A DNA stretch of 64,000 nucleotides, taken from assembly GCA_964619955.1 (NCBI GenBank), contig CAZUJF010000004.1, positions 62,001-126,000 on the forward strand, written 5' to 3'. Made by a program: the position numbers and the translations under genes. The notes under the pieces were generated by a model. It did not search any database. It saw only the letters and a program-made list of their open reading frames with translations, and had not been told where the DNA came from. Shown piece by piece: positions 9,501-17,171 of the stretch (its first letter is position 1; every line of letters begins with the position of its first letter). This stretch comes from JACQFK01 sp964619955. Its GTDB lineage: Bacteria > Planctomycetota > MHYJ01 > JACPRB01.

Positions 9501-10311
9501 CAAAATAGACGTCTCCAGCGGCAACGACGTCGGCGCCTCCGCGGCGGCCGTTGTCGGCGAATTTGAAATGGACGAGCTTCCCGTTCTTCGCCTCATAGAG
9601 CGCGGGCACCGAGCGCCCGCCGGGGATGAGGAGCTTGTCGCCGAGCAGCGCGAGCGGCCCCTGCGGGGCGACGCCGGCGAACGAATCGGTGTTGTGGGGC
9701 TGCTGCATGTAGACGGAGCCGTCGCCGTCCGTGGTCCAGAGCGCCCGGCCGGTCTTCGCATCGAGCGTGTGGATGAAGATGCCCATGAAGGGCCAGATGC
9801 CGGCGGCGAACGTGACGCGGCCGTTCGCGACGACCGGCGCGCCCCGCGCGGGCCAGGTGGAGATCAGCCGTTCGTTGCCGAGCACGAGACGGTCCGAAGG
9901 GCCGCCCCGGAAGCGCCACTGCAGAACCCCGGTCTCGAGCGCGACGCAGTACAGATAGCCGTCGTCGGACGCGAAATAGACCCGGCCCTCGGCGATCACC
10001 GCGGGGAAGCGCACGGGCCCGTCGGCCCAGCAGCGCCAGAGCTCGACGCCGCGGCGGGTGTCGTACGCGACGACGCCGTCGATTTCCATCGACGGCACGA
10101 TCAGCTTCCGTCCGGCGACGACGGGTTCGTAGACGGCGTCGATCTGCATCCGCGGCTGGTCGGGCCACGCGGGCCGGCGCGGGGGGAGCTCAAGACGCCA
10201 CTCGGCGCGAAGCTCCTCGGGAAGCGCGTGGGGGGAGGAGGACGTGCGGGCGGCGTCGTAGCGCCAGGACGGCCAGTCCTGGGCCGCGAGCAGGAGCAGG
10301 GTCAGGATCAC
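6511..10311 (-). CDS. giant PQQ-like beta-propeller membrane protein with malectin-like segment
   Basis: 1266 residues: an N-terminal hydrophobic segment, then many propeller repeats (blades with G-x-L-x-W patterns such as RGVELWRCW, TGVLQWRF, TGRLLWE, GRVLWTV, GRELWRI), apparently as two propellers. A malectin-like strand-rich segment follows near residues 1080-1190 (CRVRLHFIEPD, RVFDVSIQGE), then a Pro/Asp-rich linker and a C-terminal membrane helix (about 1235-1257) with basic tail. No CxxCH haem site is visible, so it is probably not a quinohaemoprotein dehydrogenase. It overlaps both neighbours by 4 bp, so it is translationally coupled to the oxyanion transporter. Function unknown; cell-surface or periplasmic by topology. 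Confidence 0.75.
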   Translation of the reverse strand: MILTLLLLAAQDWPSWRYDAARTSSSPHALPEELRAEWRLELPPRRPAWPDQPRMQIDAVYEPVVAGRKLIVPSMEIDGVVAYDTRRGVELWRCWADGPVRFPAVIAEGRVYFASDDGYLYCVALETGVLQWRFRGGPSDRLVLGNERLISTWPARGAPVVANGRVTFAAGIWPFMGIFIHTLDAKTGRALWTTDGDGSVYMQQPHNTDSFAGVAPQGPLALLGDKLLIPGGRSVPALYEAKNGKLVHFKFADNGRRGGADVVAAGDVYFAAGAAFDAATGLFVADYARELVVTRDRFYHAGKKKDLISAAPPASTIVEAPDRKGVLVKKKTWKTGRSESAESPLITCLIKAGPRLYAGVDGAVRVYSEGERPRLLAEHAVEGTPASLLAADGRLFVVTREGWIHAFSGEAREPRVLARRATPEIPDRAGYEVLYSKAPAAELVPRIGKSAHHVIVVHPDETVVAELRRLLPDYGRAGVALRGTPESTQLPSYLASQVELPGATPSPDLLARVYGILRPHGGRLLLPGGGEDLDRRAAGLDGVKVAELNGVPCLLRPGAPAGAADWTHENADAANTRVSRDKRVRAPLGLLWFGGPSHEGILPRHGHGPQPQVLEGRLFIEGVDKLRAIDIYTGRLLWETSLPGVGDFFNNTAHQPGANATGSNFVSTPQGIFIAWKDRCVRLDPESGRILREYRLPDGRGDWGGITFVDGVLIGGAEPLNDVVVNRMTEGGFDDPLAGTTAEKEKNPLIKKLSSFRGDNDSFSSSRRLVGLDPDSGRVLWTVQARAGFRHHTLCAGGGRLYVIDRHSGPQADRLKKKGMRDPLPPRLLAFDVKDGRELWRIEDGVFGTWLSYSAGRDMLIEAGRVARDSLVDEPKGMIARQGATGAQVWWKKSNSGPAMIHGDTIFMADRACDLLTGQPRGRLHPLTLLPVEWIYARTYGCNTPMVSEHLLTFRSGAAGFFDLAGDGGTGNLGGFRSSCTNNLVVAGGVLCAPDYTRTCICSYQNQTSLALVPMPENEMWTFFGSSELKGAVRRIGVNFGAPGDRRDPDGTLWLEYPSAGGKSPQAPVLIGGDKLEYFRRHSSVASGEGPSWVSSSGAKGVREVVLTLDKNAKEDRDCRVRLHFIEPDGLAPGARVFDVSIQGETVLENFDPAREGGGPWRATVREFGPLPIGKELKVKFKARSGTPILCGIEVLPADAELLLKPESPERIVVAESARPVSSPDSDADDDRPFRWPPGLEAFLLVLLGTLSFYLLFTRLRVRRAA

Positions 10312-11309
10312 GGGCGTCCCTTCAGCAAGCGCCAGCCGGTGATGAGGACCAGCACGCCCGCGGCGACCAGGGAGAGGCGGAGCAGCGGCGAGGGTCCGGG
10401 CGTTTCATCCAGGGGCGGCGGAGGCGCGGCGGCACGGGGCTTCAAGACCACGGGAGGCGCCGCAGCCTCCGGCACGGGAGCGCCGACGGCGGCGTCCCAA
10501 TCCGTCGCGAAGACCAGGTCGAGTCCGGGATTGAGCTCTTTCGCCTCGCAGGAGCAGGCGCCGGCGAGAAAGGCGGCCGCTTCCTGGAGGGTGGCGGCGT
10601 GCAGGCCCTTCCCCGCCAGGGCCCAGAGCGCGCGGCCGCGTCCGAAAACCGGGAACACCACGGGGCCGTGCAGATCGGTGTCGCTGCGCAGGAGGAGCTG
10701 GACGAACGCGGCTTCGGCGGGGTCGTCGCGGCGCAGGTCGAGGACCGGGAACGAGAGCTTCACGGGCGCGTCGCTGAGCAGCGGCGGATCCGACGGCAGG
10801 CGGGGCGGCAGCTGGAGCGAACCTTCGAGCCGGGCGAGTTCCCGGACGAGCATCGCGCGGGCGGCCGCGTCCTCCTCGGGCTTGCCGCAGGGGAGAAAGA
10901 GCCAGACGGCGGAGTCCCCCGCGAGGAGGCGGCGCGCGGTCTCCCGGCGGACCGGGGAATCGAGCACGACGCCGAGGGCCCGGTCGTCCAGGGAGCCCTG
11001 CCAGGCGACCGCATCGGAACCCGGGTAGAAGAGCACGGCGAAGGGGGGCTCGGCTTTGAGCGTTTCGAGCAGCTTCCGCCATCGGGGTTCCAGGGGCGCG
11101 GCGAGGTCGACCCGGTCGATTTCCACGTTCGCGCGGACGTCGCGGAGGCGGTCGAGCACGGCCCGCTGAGGCGCGCTGAGGGGGCCGCGGTGGAAGAGGA
11201 CGAGGTCGTAGACGGAGGGCCGCCAGCGTTCGAGGGCGTAGCGGAAGACGGGGATGTTGCAGACGGCGGGGGCCGCCAGCAGGCCGAGCACGAACAGGCG
11301 AAGCATCAT
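10308..11309 (-). CDS. membrane-anchored secreted protein of unknown function, first gene of oxyanion operon
   Basis: 333 residues. It has a signal-like N-terminus (LRLFVLGLLAAPAVC, possibly a lipobox-like Cys), a long soluble part with a thioredoxin-like alternation of strands and helices but no CxxC pair in the expected place, a Pro-rich linker (about 285-300) and a C-terminal membrane helix with a basic end. The beginning, NIPVFRYALERW, is distinctive. It overlaps the propeller gene by 4 bp. A -10-like TACAAT lies at 11328-11323, upstream of the ATG. No family recognised with confidence. Confidence 0.65.
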   Translation of the reverse strand: MMLRLFVLGLLAAPAVCNIPVFRYALERWRPSVYDLVLFHRGPLSAPQRAVLDRLRDVRANVEIDRVDLAAPLEPRWRKLLETLKAEPPFAVLFYPGSDAVAWQGSLDDRALGVVLDSPVRRETARRLLAGDSAVWLFLPCGKPEEDAAARAMLVRELARLEGSLQLPPRLPSDPPLLSDAPVKLSFPVLDLRRDDPAEAAFVQLLLRSDTDLHGPVVFPVFGRGRALWALAGKGLHAATLQEAAAFLAGACSCEAKELNPGLDLVFATDWDAAVGAPVPEAAAPPVVLKPRAAAPPPPLDETPGPSPLLRLSLVAAGVLVLITGWRLLKGRP

Positions 11310-11414
11310 GAGGACAGGGTCGATTGTAAGGGCGATCCGCCAGACTCTATACGCAAATCAGGGGGGCGGCGAGTTCCTCTTCTCGACAGTTCCCCGGGTC
11401 GCTAGGATTCCGGA

Positions 11415-11993
11415 ATGCCCACGTTGGACGACCTGCGCCTGCCGCCGGCCGAGACGGCCCTGCTGCTCGTGGACTTCCAGGAGCGGCTCGCGGCCGCCAT
11501 GCCCGCGGCGGAGCGTCCGGACTGCGAACGCCGCATCGCGATCCTGATCGAGGCCTGCCGGCTCCTGAAGCTGCCGGTGCTCGTGAGCGAGCAGTATCCC
11601 AAGGGGCTGGGACCCACGGTCCCGGCCCTCGAGACGGCGCTCGCGGCGGGCCCGCTGGACCTGCACCGCTTCGAGAAGCTTCACTTCGCCTGCACCGATG
11701 ACCCGGCCTTCGCCGCCCTCTGGAAGCGTACCGGGCGGACGCGCTGGATCGTCGTCGGCATGGAAACGCACGTCTGCGTCTACCAGACCGTGCGGGGCCT
11801 GCGGGAGCTGGGGGCACGGGTCTTCGTGCCCGCCGACGCCGTGCTGTCGCGCAGTCCCGCGAACCGCGCCGTCGGCCTGGACCTCTGCACGCGGGCGGGG
11901 GCGATGGTCAGCTCCGTGGAGGCGCTGATCTTCGACCTGCTGGGCCGCGCCGGCACCGAGGAGTTCAAGTCGCTCTCCCGCCTGCTCCGCTGA
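11415..11993 (+). CDS. isochorismatase-family cysteine hydrolase
   Basis: 192 residues. The family triad is visible: Asp in LLLVDFQ (about residue 19), Lys in RFEKLHF (about 84) and Cys in ETHVCVYQT (about 119). The family hydrolyses amides or vinyl ethers; the YcaC/nicotinamidase-type substrate cannot be told. A TAGGAT box ends seven bases before the ATG, suggesting a transcript with little or no leader. Followed by the palindrome at 12019. Confidence 0.85.
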   Translation: MPTLDDLRLPPAETALLLVDFQERLAAAMPAAERPDCERRIAILIEACRLLKLPVLVSEQYPKGLGPTVPALETALAAGPLDLHRFEKLHFACTDDPAFAALWKRTGRTRWIVVGMETHVCVYQTVRGLRELGARVFVPADAVLSRSPANRAVGLDLCTRAGAMVSSVEALIFDLLGRAGTEEFKSLSRLLR

Positions 11994-12018
11994 TTCCTAC
12001 CGCCAGGTAGCCCCAACC

Positions 12019-12083
12019 CAACAAAACAGCCCGTCTGCTTTGTTGCCTCTGCGGGGCAACAAAGCAGACGGGCTGTTTTGTTG
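12019..12083. terminator. perfect 29-bp inverted repeat, probable bidirectional terminator
   Basis: Arms 12019-12047 and 12055-12083 are perfectly complementary over 29 bp with a 7-base loop. Each arm ends in a T-rich or A-rich stretch (GTTTTGTTG), so the hairpin could stop transcription from both converging genes. A 19-base core (AAAGCAGACGGNCTGTTTT) recurs at 20161-20179. Confidence 0.8.
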
Positions 12084-12085
12084 AA

Positions 12086-12922
12086 TCAGGGTAGGAAGCG
12101 ATCGAGCTTTTCGACGGGCTCGTGGAGGCGGCGCCGGGCGAGGCTCCGCAGGCGGATCCGCTCCTCCTCGCCGAGATAGGCCAGCGGGGACTTCCCGTCC
12201 ACCCTGGCCAGCATCAGCACCGCCACATGGTAGAGCGTCCGGCGCTCCAGCTCCGCGGACGGACCGTACGCGTCGAGGAAGACCTGCGCCGCGTCCCGGT
12301 ACCGCGCGTCCGCGCGGATGAACGCCTTGATCAGCAGATGGTTCAGCATGAACGCCAGGTCGAAGGCCGGATCCCCCCAGTGCGCCACCTCGTGGTCCAG
12401 CACCCAGACCCCCTCCGCGTGCAGCAGGATGTTCTTCGGGCTGTAGTCCCCGTGCACCAGCGTCTCCCGCCGGAACTCCGCGCGGATCTTGAGGTCCGGA
12501 TGCCGCCGCGCCGTCGTCTCGTAATACGGCTCGATCCTCAATTCGGGGAAAAAGCCCTGCCCCGCCAGCGTCCGCGCGGCCTCCGCATCCGGCCTCCGGT
12601 GCACGAGCGCCAGGCGGCGCCCCAGCTCATGCGCGATCGAGTTCCGCACCTCGCCCGCCAGCAGCTGATCCTTCCACGTCGGCCCCTCGGCGTAGCGCAT
12701 CGTGTACGCGAAGCACTCCGGCTCCACCGACAGGATCTGCGGGACGCAGTCCGGGCCTGCGATGCGCCCCCAGGCGCGCAGGCTGTCGATCTCCCGGAAA
12801 ACCCGGCGCGGATCGCTCAGCCACTCCATCGCGACCTTCAGCTTCGGCAGGAACCGCTTGCGGACGTGCCCCTCGTCGGTGAGCACGACGTCGCCGCTCA
12901 CCCCGCCGGAGAGGACCTTCAC
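12086..12922 (-). CDS. aminoglycoside phosphotransferase (APH)-fold kinase
   Basis: 278 residues from GTG 12922, overlapping the preceding gene stop by 4 bp (GTGA). It has the APH/choline-kinase catalytic loop LVHGDYSPKNILL (catalytic Asp, Asn) and the metal-binding VLDHEVAHWGDPAFDLA. The N-lobe nucleotide loop is SGGVSGDVV with a possible ATP-binding Lys in VRKRF. It probably phosphorylates a small metabolite; substrate unknown. The operon with a D-serine dehydratase-like enzyme and RidA hints at amino-acid or hydroxy-acid metabolism rather than drug resistance. Confidence 0.8.
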   Translation of the reverse strand: MKVLSGGVSGDVVLTDEGHVRKRFLPKLKVAMEWLSDPRRVFREIDSLRAWGRIAGPDCVPQILSVEPECFAYTMRYAEGPTWKDQLLAGEVRNSIAHELGRRLALVHRRPDAEAARTLAGQGFFPELRIEPYYETTARRHPDLKIRAEFRRETLVHGDYSPKNILLHAEGVWVLDHEVAHWGDPAFDLAFMLNHLLIKAFIRADARYRDAAQVFLDAYGPSAELERRTLYHVAVLMLARVDGKSPLAYLGEEERIRLRSLARRRLHEPVEKLDRFLP

Positions 12923-13926
12923 CGGACCCTGCCCCGGGCGGCCACGCGCCACTTCCCCTCGACGCGCCCGCCGCGGCCGTACCAGATCTCGTCGTGCATG
13001 TTCACGGTGGAGCAGACGTGGCTCGGGATCACCCAGACCTTCTCGCCGATCCTCGCGGGCCCCTGCGTCTCGACGTAGCCGTGCTCCTCGTTCATCTTGC
13101 GCATCGTCCAGGGCCGCCCCACGAAACGGCCGAAGGTCCCGGGGCCGCGCGTCGCGTCGCTGGAGAACGTCTTCGAGCCCCCGTCGATGAGGCACTGCCC
13201 CGGCACCGACGTGCTGACGACGGTGACGAGAACGCGCAGGGCGCACTCCGCCTCGCTGCAGCAGCCCGCCTCGAGACTCGAGACGTCGTAGAACGCATAC
13301 GTGCCGGGCCGGATTTCGGTGGTCCGCGGGATGAGCGGGGTCTTCCCCGCGCCGGGCGTCGAGCCGCCGCTGACGATCGGACACTCGAAGCCCGCCCGCT
13401 TCAGCGCGGAGATCGTCGCCTCGACCTTGTCGCAGGCCGCCTTGAATCCCGCGTCGTCCAGCCACGACGGCCAGTAGAAGATCCCCTGGAAATCGCTCGC
13501 GGCCTTCGCGACGGCGACCGCCTCCTCCGGCGTCTGCGCGCCGCAACGGCCGACGCCGACGTCGATTTCCACCAGCGTCCGGATCCCGGGCAGCCCCTGC
13601 GCGGCCTGGACGGAGTCCACCGCCACGGTCACGCGCCGGGATTTGGCGAGTTCGCGGAGCCGCGGCAGCTTCTCGGGCATCAGGGGATACGCGATGAGGA
13701 CGTCGTGGCCGGGCAGGACTTCCGCCTCGCCCAGCTTCGCGACGGTGATGCCGATCGCGCCGGCCTGGAGCTGCATCTGCGCGATCTCGGGGATCTTGTG
13801 CGTCTTCGTATGGGGTCGCAGGCCGACCTTCCAGTCGCGGCAGCGTTCCTGCATGCGGCGGAGGTTGCGCTCCAGCACGTCGAGATCGACGTAGAGGGCC
13901 GGCGTGTCGAGCTCCTGCGCATCCAT
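12919..13926 (-). CDS. D-serine dehydratase / D-threonine aldolase-like PLP enzyme
   Basis: 335 residues, an alanine-racemase-type barrel (fold type III). The PLP lysine is in RPHTKTHK near residue 40. The C-terminal domain has the metal site IPSHVCSTVN with the His-x-Cys spacing known from the zinc-dependent D-serine dehydratase group. Expected reactions are D-serine to pyruvate and ammonia, or D-threonine to glycine and acetaldehyde. It starts 3 bp after the RidA stop. RidA next door destroys enamine intermediates of such dehydratases, which supports the dehydratase reading. Confidence 0.8.
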   Translation of the reverse strand: MDAQELDTPALYVDLDVLERNLRRMQERCRDWKVGLRPHTKTHKIPEIAQMQLQAGAIGITVAKLGEAEVLPGHDVLIAYPLMPEKLPRLRELAKSRRVTVAVDSVQAAQGLPGIRTLVEIDVGVGRCGAQTPEEAVAVAKAASDFQGIFYWPSWLDDAGFKAACDKVEATISALKRAGFECPIVSGGSTPGAGKTPLIPRTTEIRPGTYAFYDVSSLEAGCCSEAECALRVLVTVVSTSVPGQCLIDGGSKTFSSDATRGPGTFGRFVGRPWTMRKMNEEHGYVETQGPARIGEKVWVIPSHVCSTVNMHDEIWYGRGGRVEGKWRVAARGRVR

Positions 13927-13929
13927 GGG

Positions 13930-14307
13930 CTACTTCTTCGCGACGCACTCGATCTCGACGGCGATCCCGCCCGGCAGCGCGCCGGCCTGGATCGTGGTGC
14001 GCGCGGGATACGGCGTCTTGAAGTAGCTCGCGTAGACCTCGTTCATCGCCTGGAAGTCGTTGATGTCGCGCAGATACACGTTGCACTTGAGGACCTTTTC
14101 GAGCGACGAGCCCGCCGCCTCGAGGATGGCCTTCATGTTCTCGAAGGTGCGCCGCGTCTCCTGCTTCACGTCGCCCTTCTCCAGCTGCCCGGTGGCGGGG
14201 TTCGTGCAGCCCTGTCCCGCGAGGAAGATGAACTCCCCCTCGACGATGGCCTGCGAATAGGGCCCGATGGGCTTGGGCGCGCGGTCGGTCTGGATCGGAT
14301 TTCTCAT
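13930..14307 (-). CDS. ridA: RidA-family enamine/imine deaminase
   Basis: 125 residues from ATG 14307; a TTG 18 bases upstream is also open. It has the RidA pattern APKPIGPYSQAI, ENMKAILEAAGSSLEKV, YPARTTIQAGALPGGIAVEIE, including the catalytic Arg in PART and the C-terminal Glu. It hydrolyses 2-aminoacrylate and related enamines. First gene of a three-gene minus-strand operon, divergent from the D-aminoacylase-like gene across ~57 bp. Confidence 0.88.
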   Translation of the reverse strand: MRNPIQTDRAPKPIGPYSQAIVEGEFIFLAGQGCTNPATGQLEKGDVKQETRRTFENMKAILEAAGSSLEKVLKCNVYLRDINDFQAMNEVYASYFKTPYPARTTIQAGALPGGIAVEIECVAKK

Positions 14308-14364
14308 AGGTCCCCGTTTTATCAAACGGTGGCCCCCCTGTCACCTCAAGCATAGAATCGACCC

Positions 14365-15813
14365 ATGATCAGAAGCCTGTGCCCCCTCCTCCTGCTCGCC
14401 GGCTGCCAGGTCGCGGGACCCGGAGGCGGCGACTTCGACGTCGTCATCCTCGGCGGGCGCGTCATGGATCCGGAGACCGGGCTCGACGCCGTCCGCAACG
14501 TCGGCGTCCGCGAAGGACGGATCGCGTCGATCACCGGGGCTCCGATCCAGGGCCGCGCCGAGATCGACGCGCGCGGCAAGGTGGTCTCCCCCGGCTTCAT
14601 CGACCTGCACGCGCACGGACAGGACGCCCGCAGCTACGACCTCAAGGCCCGCGACGGCGTGACCACCGCTCTCGAACTGGAAGTCGGCACCGCGGACGTC
14701 GACCCGTGGTACGCGGAACGCACCGGCAGATCCCGCATCCACTTCGGCGTCTCGATCGGGCATATCCCCGTGCGCATGGCCGTGTTCGGCGACCCTCCGG
14801 CCTTCCTGCCGGCCTCCACCTCGAAAGCGGCCACCCTGGAGGGCGACGAGACCACGATCGCGGAGATCCGGCGCCGCCTCCGGCACGGGCTGCGCCGGGG
14901 CGCCCTCGCCGTCGGCTTCGGCATCCAGTACACCGCCGCCGCCTCGCGCTGGGAGATCCTCGAGGCCTTCCGCGCCGCCGCCGAGTTCGGCGCCTCCTGC
15001 CACGTCCACATGCGCCACAACGGGATGAAGGAGCCCCACAACAGCACCATGGCGCTCGAGGAGGTCATCGCCGCCGCGGCCGTCACCGGCGCGCCCCTGC
15101 ACGTGGTCCACCTGCATTCGACGTCCATCCGCGGCACCTCGCGGCACCTCGGCATGATCGCGGAGGCCCGTGCCCGCGGCATGGACATCAGCACGGAGTG
15201 CTACCCCTACCAGGCGGGCATGACCGACCTCTCGAGCGGCGTCTTCGCGGGACCCTGGAAGGAGGAGCTCGAAATCGACTACAAGGACCTCCAATGGGTG
15301 CTCACGGGAGAGCGCCTCAGCGCGGAGACTTTTGAGAAGTTCCGCAAGCAAGGCGGGCTCGTCGCCATCTACTCCATCCCGGAGAGCGCCGTCCTGGCGG
15401 CCCTCAAACACCCGCTCGTGCTCATCGGCTCCGACGGCCTCATGGACGCCGAGGGCCGGGGCCACCCGCGCAACTCCGGCACCTACGCGCGGATCCTCGG
15501 CAAGTACGTGCGGGAGGACAAGGTCCTGCCGCTCATGGAGGCCCTGAGGAAGTGCACGCTCGGCCCCGCGCAGCGCCTCGAGCGCGCGGCGCCGATGTTC
15601 AAGCGCAAGGGACGGGTGCAGGAGGGCTGCGACGCGGACCTCGCCGTCTTCGATCCGGAACGCGTCATCGACCGCGCGACGTACGACAAACCCACCCTGC
15701 CCTCCGAGGGCATCAGCGACGTGCTCGTCGGCGGCGTCCCCGTGGTGCGCGGCGGCCGGCTCGTGGAGGGCTCGCTGCCCGGACGCGCGGCCCGCGGACC
15801 GATCGCGCCCTAG
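14365..15813 (+). CDS. D-aminoacylase-like amidohydrolase lipoprotein
   Basis: 482 residues. The N-terminus is a lipoprotein signal (LLLLAGC). An amidohydrolase follows: strand FDVVILGGRVMDPETG, metal-binding HxH in FIDLHAHG, later single His residues (HVHMRHNG, HVVHLHSTS) and the metal Asp in LIGSDGLM. This matches the N-acyl-D-amino-acid deacylase group (D-aminoacylase, D-glutamate deacylase). Likely frees D-amino acids outside the inner membrane. A TAGAAT box ends 6 bases before the ATG, suggesting a leaderless mRNA. Its stop overlaps the opposing gene stop in one CTAG (15810-15813). Confidence 0.82.
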   Translation: MIRSLCPLLLLAGCQVAGPGGGDFDVVILGGRVMDPETGLDAVRNVGVREGRIASITGAPIQGRAEIDARGKVVSPGFIDLHAHGQDARSYDLKARDGVTTALELEVGTADVDPWYAERTGRSRIHFGVSIGHIPVRMAVFGDPPAFLPASTSKAATLEGDETTIAEIRRRLRHGLRRGALAVGFGIQYTAAASRWEILEAFRAAAEFGASCHVHMRHNGMKEPHNSTMALEEVIAAAAVTGAPLHVVHLHSTSIRGTSRHLGMIAEARARGMDISTECYPYQAGMTDLSSGVFAGPWKEELEIDYKDLQWVLTGERLSAETFEKFRKQGGLVAIYSIPESAVLAALKHPLVLIGSDGLMDAEGRGHPRNSGTYARILGKYVREDKVLPLMEALRKCTLGPAQRLERAAPMFKRKGRVQEGCDADLAVFDPERVIDRATYDKPTLPSEGISDVLVGGVPVVRGGRLVEGSLPGRAARGPIAP

Positions 15814-17144
15814 AGAATCTCGAGCGGACGACCCTCGGACATCCAGGCCTGCATGCCGCCGCGGACGCTCTTCACCTTCTCGTAGCCCTGCGCCTTGAGC
15901 AGCAGCATCGCGTTGAGCGAGCGCTTGCCCACGCCGCAGATCGTGACCACGGTCATCGAACGATCCGGCGGAATGCCCTGCACGGGGCCCGAGGACAGCG
16001 TCGCCAGGGGGAGGTTCTTCGCCTCGGCGATGTGGGCGCCGTCGTATTCGCCCGGCGTCCGCACGTCCAGGAGCAGCGCGCCCGCGCGCACCAGCTTCTC
16101 GGCCTCGTCTCCGTCGATGACGTCCGCCGACGCCTGCGCGAACATCTGCACGGCGTTGAGCACGTCCGCGTTCGGGTTCGGCGCGGGGGCCGCGGGCTCC
16201 GGCGGAAACAGTTCGGGCAGGTGCTTGCGGAAGGACGACGAATACTTGAAGGCGTTGTCCGGGAAGATCACGACGCAGACCGCGCCCGGCTCGTCGGGGA
16301 CGAGCTTGAACGCGCCGGCGAGGGCCATGCCGGAACTCGGCCCGGCGATGATGCTCTCCTCCTGGTTGAGGCGTTTGCAGAGCCGGTAGGCCTCCTCGTT
16401 GTCGATCTCCGTCAGGCCGTCGTATTCCGCCGGCGAGAAGAAGTCCGCGAGCTTGAGCTGTTTCAGGCTGCGGACGCCGGGGATGTCATGTCCTTCCTTG
16501 GGATGCACCCCGAAGATCTTCACGGCCTTGTTCTGCGACTTCAGGAAGCGGCCGGAGCCGGTGATCGTGCCGCAGGTTCCCAGTCCGGCGACGAAGTGCG
16601 TCACCTTGCCCTGCGTCTGCTTCCAGATCTCCGGGCCCGTCGTGCGGAAATGCGCGTCGGGATTCGCCGGGTTCTTGTACTGGTTGAGCTGATGCCAGCC
16701 CGGCTGCTTGCCCATCTCGGTCGCCTTGGACATGGCCCCCTCCGGGGCGCCGGGCAGCGGGCAGAGTTCGTCGTTGAGTTCCACCAGGTTCGCGCCGAAG
16801 ACGCGCAGGCTGGAGCGCTTTTCCGCGGGGATCTTCAGCGAGAGCGTCGCGGTGAACTTGTACTGCTTCGCGTTGGAGATCATCGCGAGGCCCATCCCGG
16901 TGTTCCCCGAGGTGGGCTCCACCAGGTTGCTGATCTTCACGCCCCGCTCCTCCGCATCGCGGACGAGGTTGGCGGCGACACGGTCCTTCACCGCGCCGAA
17001 GGGGTTGTACCACTCCAGCTTGGCGTAGACCTTCGTGTGTTTGAAGGGGCTGACGCGGTTGAGCCGCACGATGGGCGTGGGGTTCTCCGCGCTGGACAGC
17101 ATGTCCATCATGGAGTCGTAGACGCGCAGGGAGAAGTCGGTCAT
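15810..17144 (-). CDS. cysteine synthase-like PLP enzyme fused to a rhodanese domain
   Basis: 444 residues. Residues 1 to ~310 are a beta-family PLP enzyme: PLP lysine in NPFGAVKDR, the substrate loop PTSGNTGMG, the phosphate loop GLGTCGTITG and the late PSSGMAL. Residues ~340-444 form a rhodanese domain with LLLDVRTPGEYDGAHI and the active Cys in TICGVGKRS. Separate enzymes are the rule. The fusion suggests that persulfide sulfur is handed to or from a cysteine or cystathionine reaction. It follows the amino acid permease by 27 bp. Confidence 0.85.
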   Translation of the reverse strand: MTDFSLRVYDSMMDMLSSAENPTPIVRLNRVSPFKHTKVYAKLEWYNPFGAVKDRVAANLVRDAEERGVKISNLVEPTSGNTGMGLAMISNAKQYKFTATLSLKIPAEKRSSLRVFGANLVELNDELCPLPGAPEGAMSKATEMGKQPGWHQLNQYKNPANPDAHFRTTGPEIWKQTQGKVTHFVAGLGTCGTITGSGRFLKSQNKAVKIFGVHPKEGHDIPGVRSLKQLKLADFFSPAEYDGLTEIDNEEAYRLCKRLNQEESIIAGPSSGMALAGAFKLVPDEPGAVCVVIFPDNAFKYSSSFRKHLPELFPPEPAAPAPNPNADVLNAVQMFAQASADVIDGDEAEKLVRAGALLLDVRTPGEYDGAHIAEAKNLPLATLSSGPVQGIPPDRSMTVVTICGVGKRSLNAMLLLKAQGYEKVKSVRGGMQAWMSEGRPLEIL

Positions 17145-17171
17145 GGATCGGTTCCTATCAGTTCGAGCGCA

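Noticed and set aside
6511..10311. Propeller as a PQQ dehydrogenase
   Set aside because: No haem c motif or clear PQQ-dehydrogenase active-site set; structure appears to be two propellers plus a malectin-like segment.
6940..11028. Very long open frame on the plus strand opposite the propeller gene
   Set aside because: It is Arg/Pro/Gly/Ala-rich low-information sequence caused by high GC on the opposite strand; the minus-strand genes have signal peptides, repeats and coupled starts.
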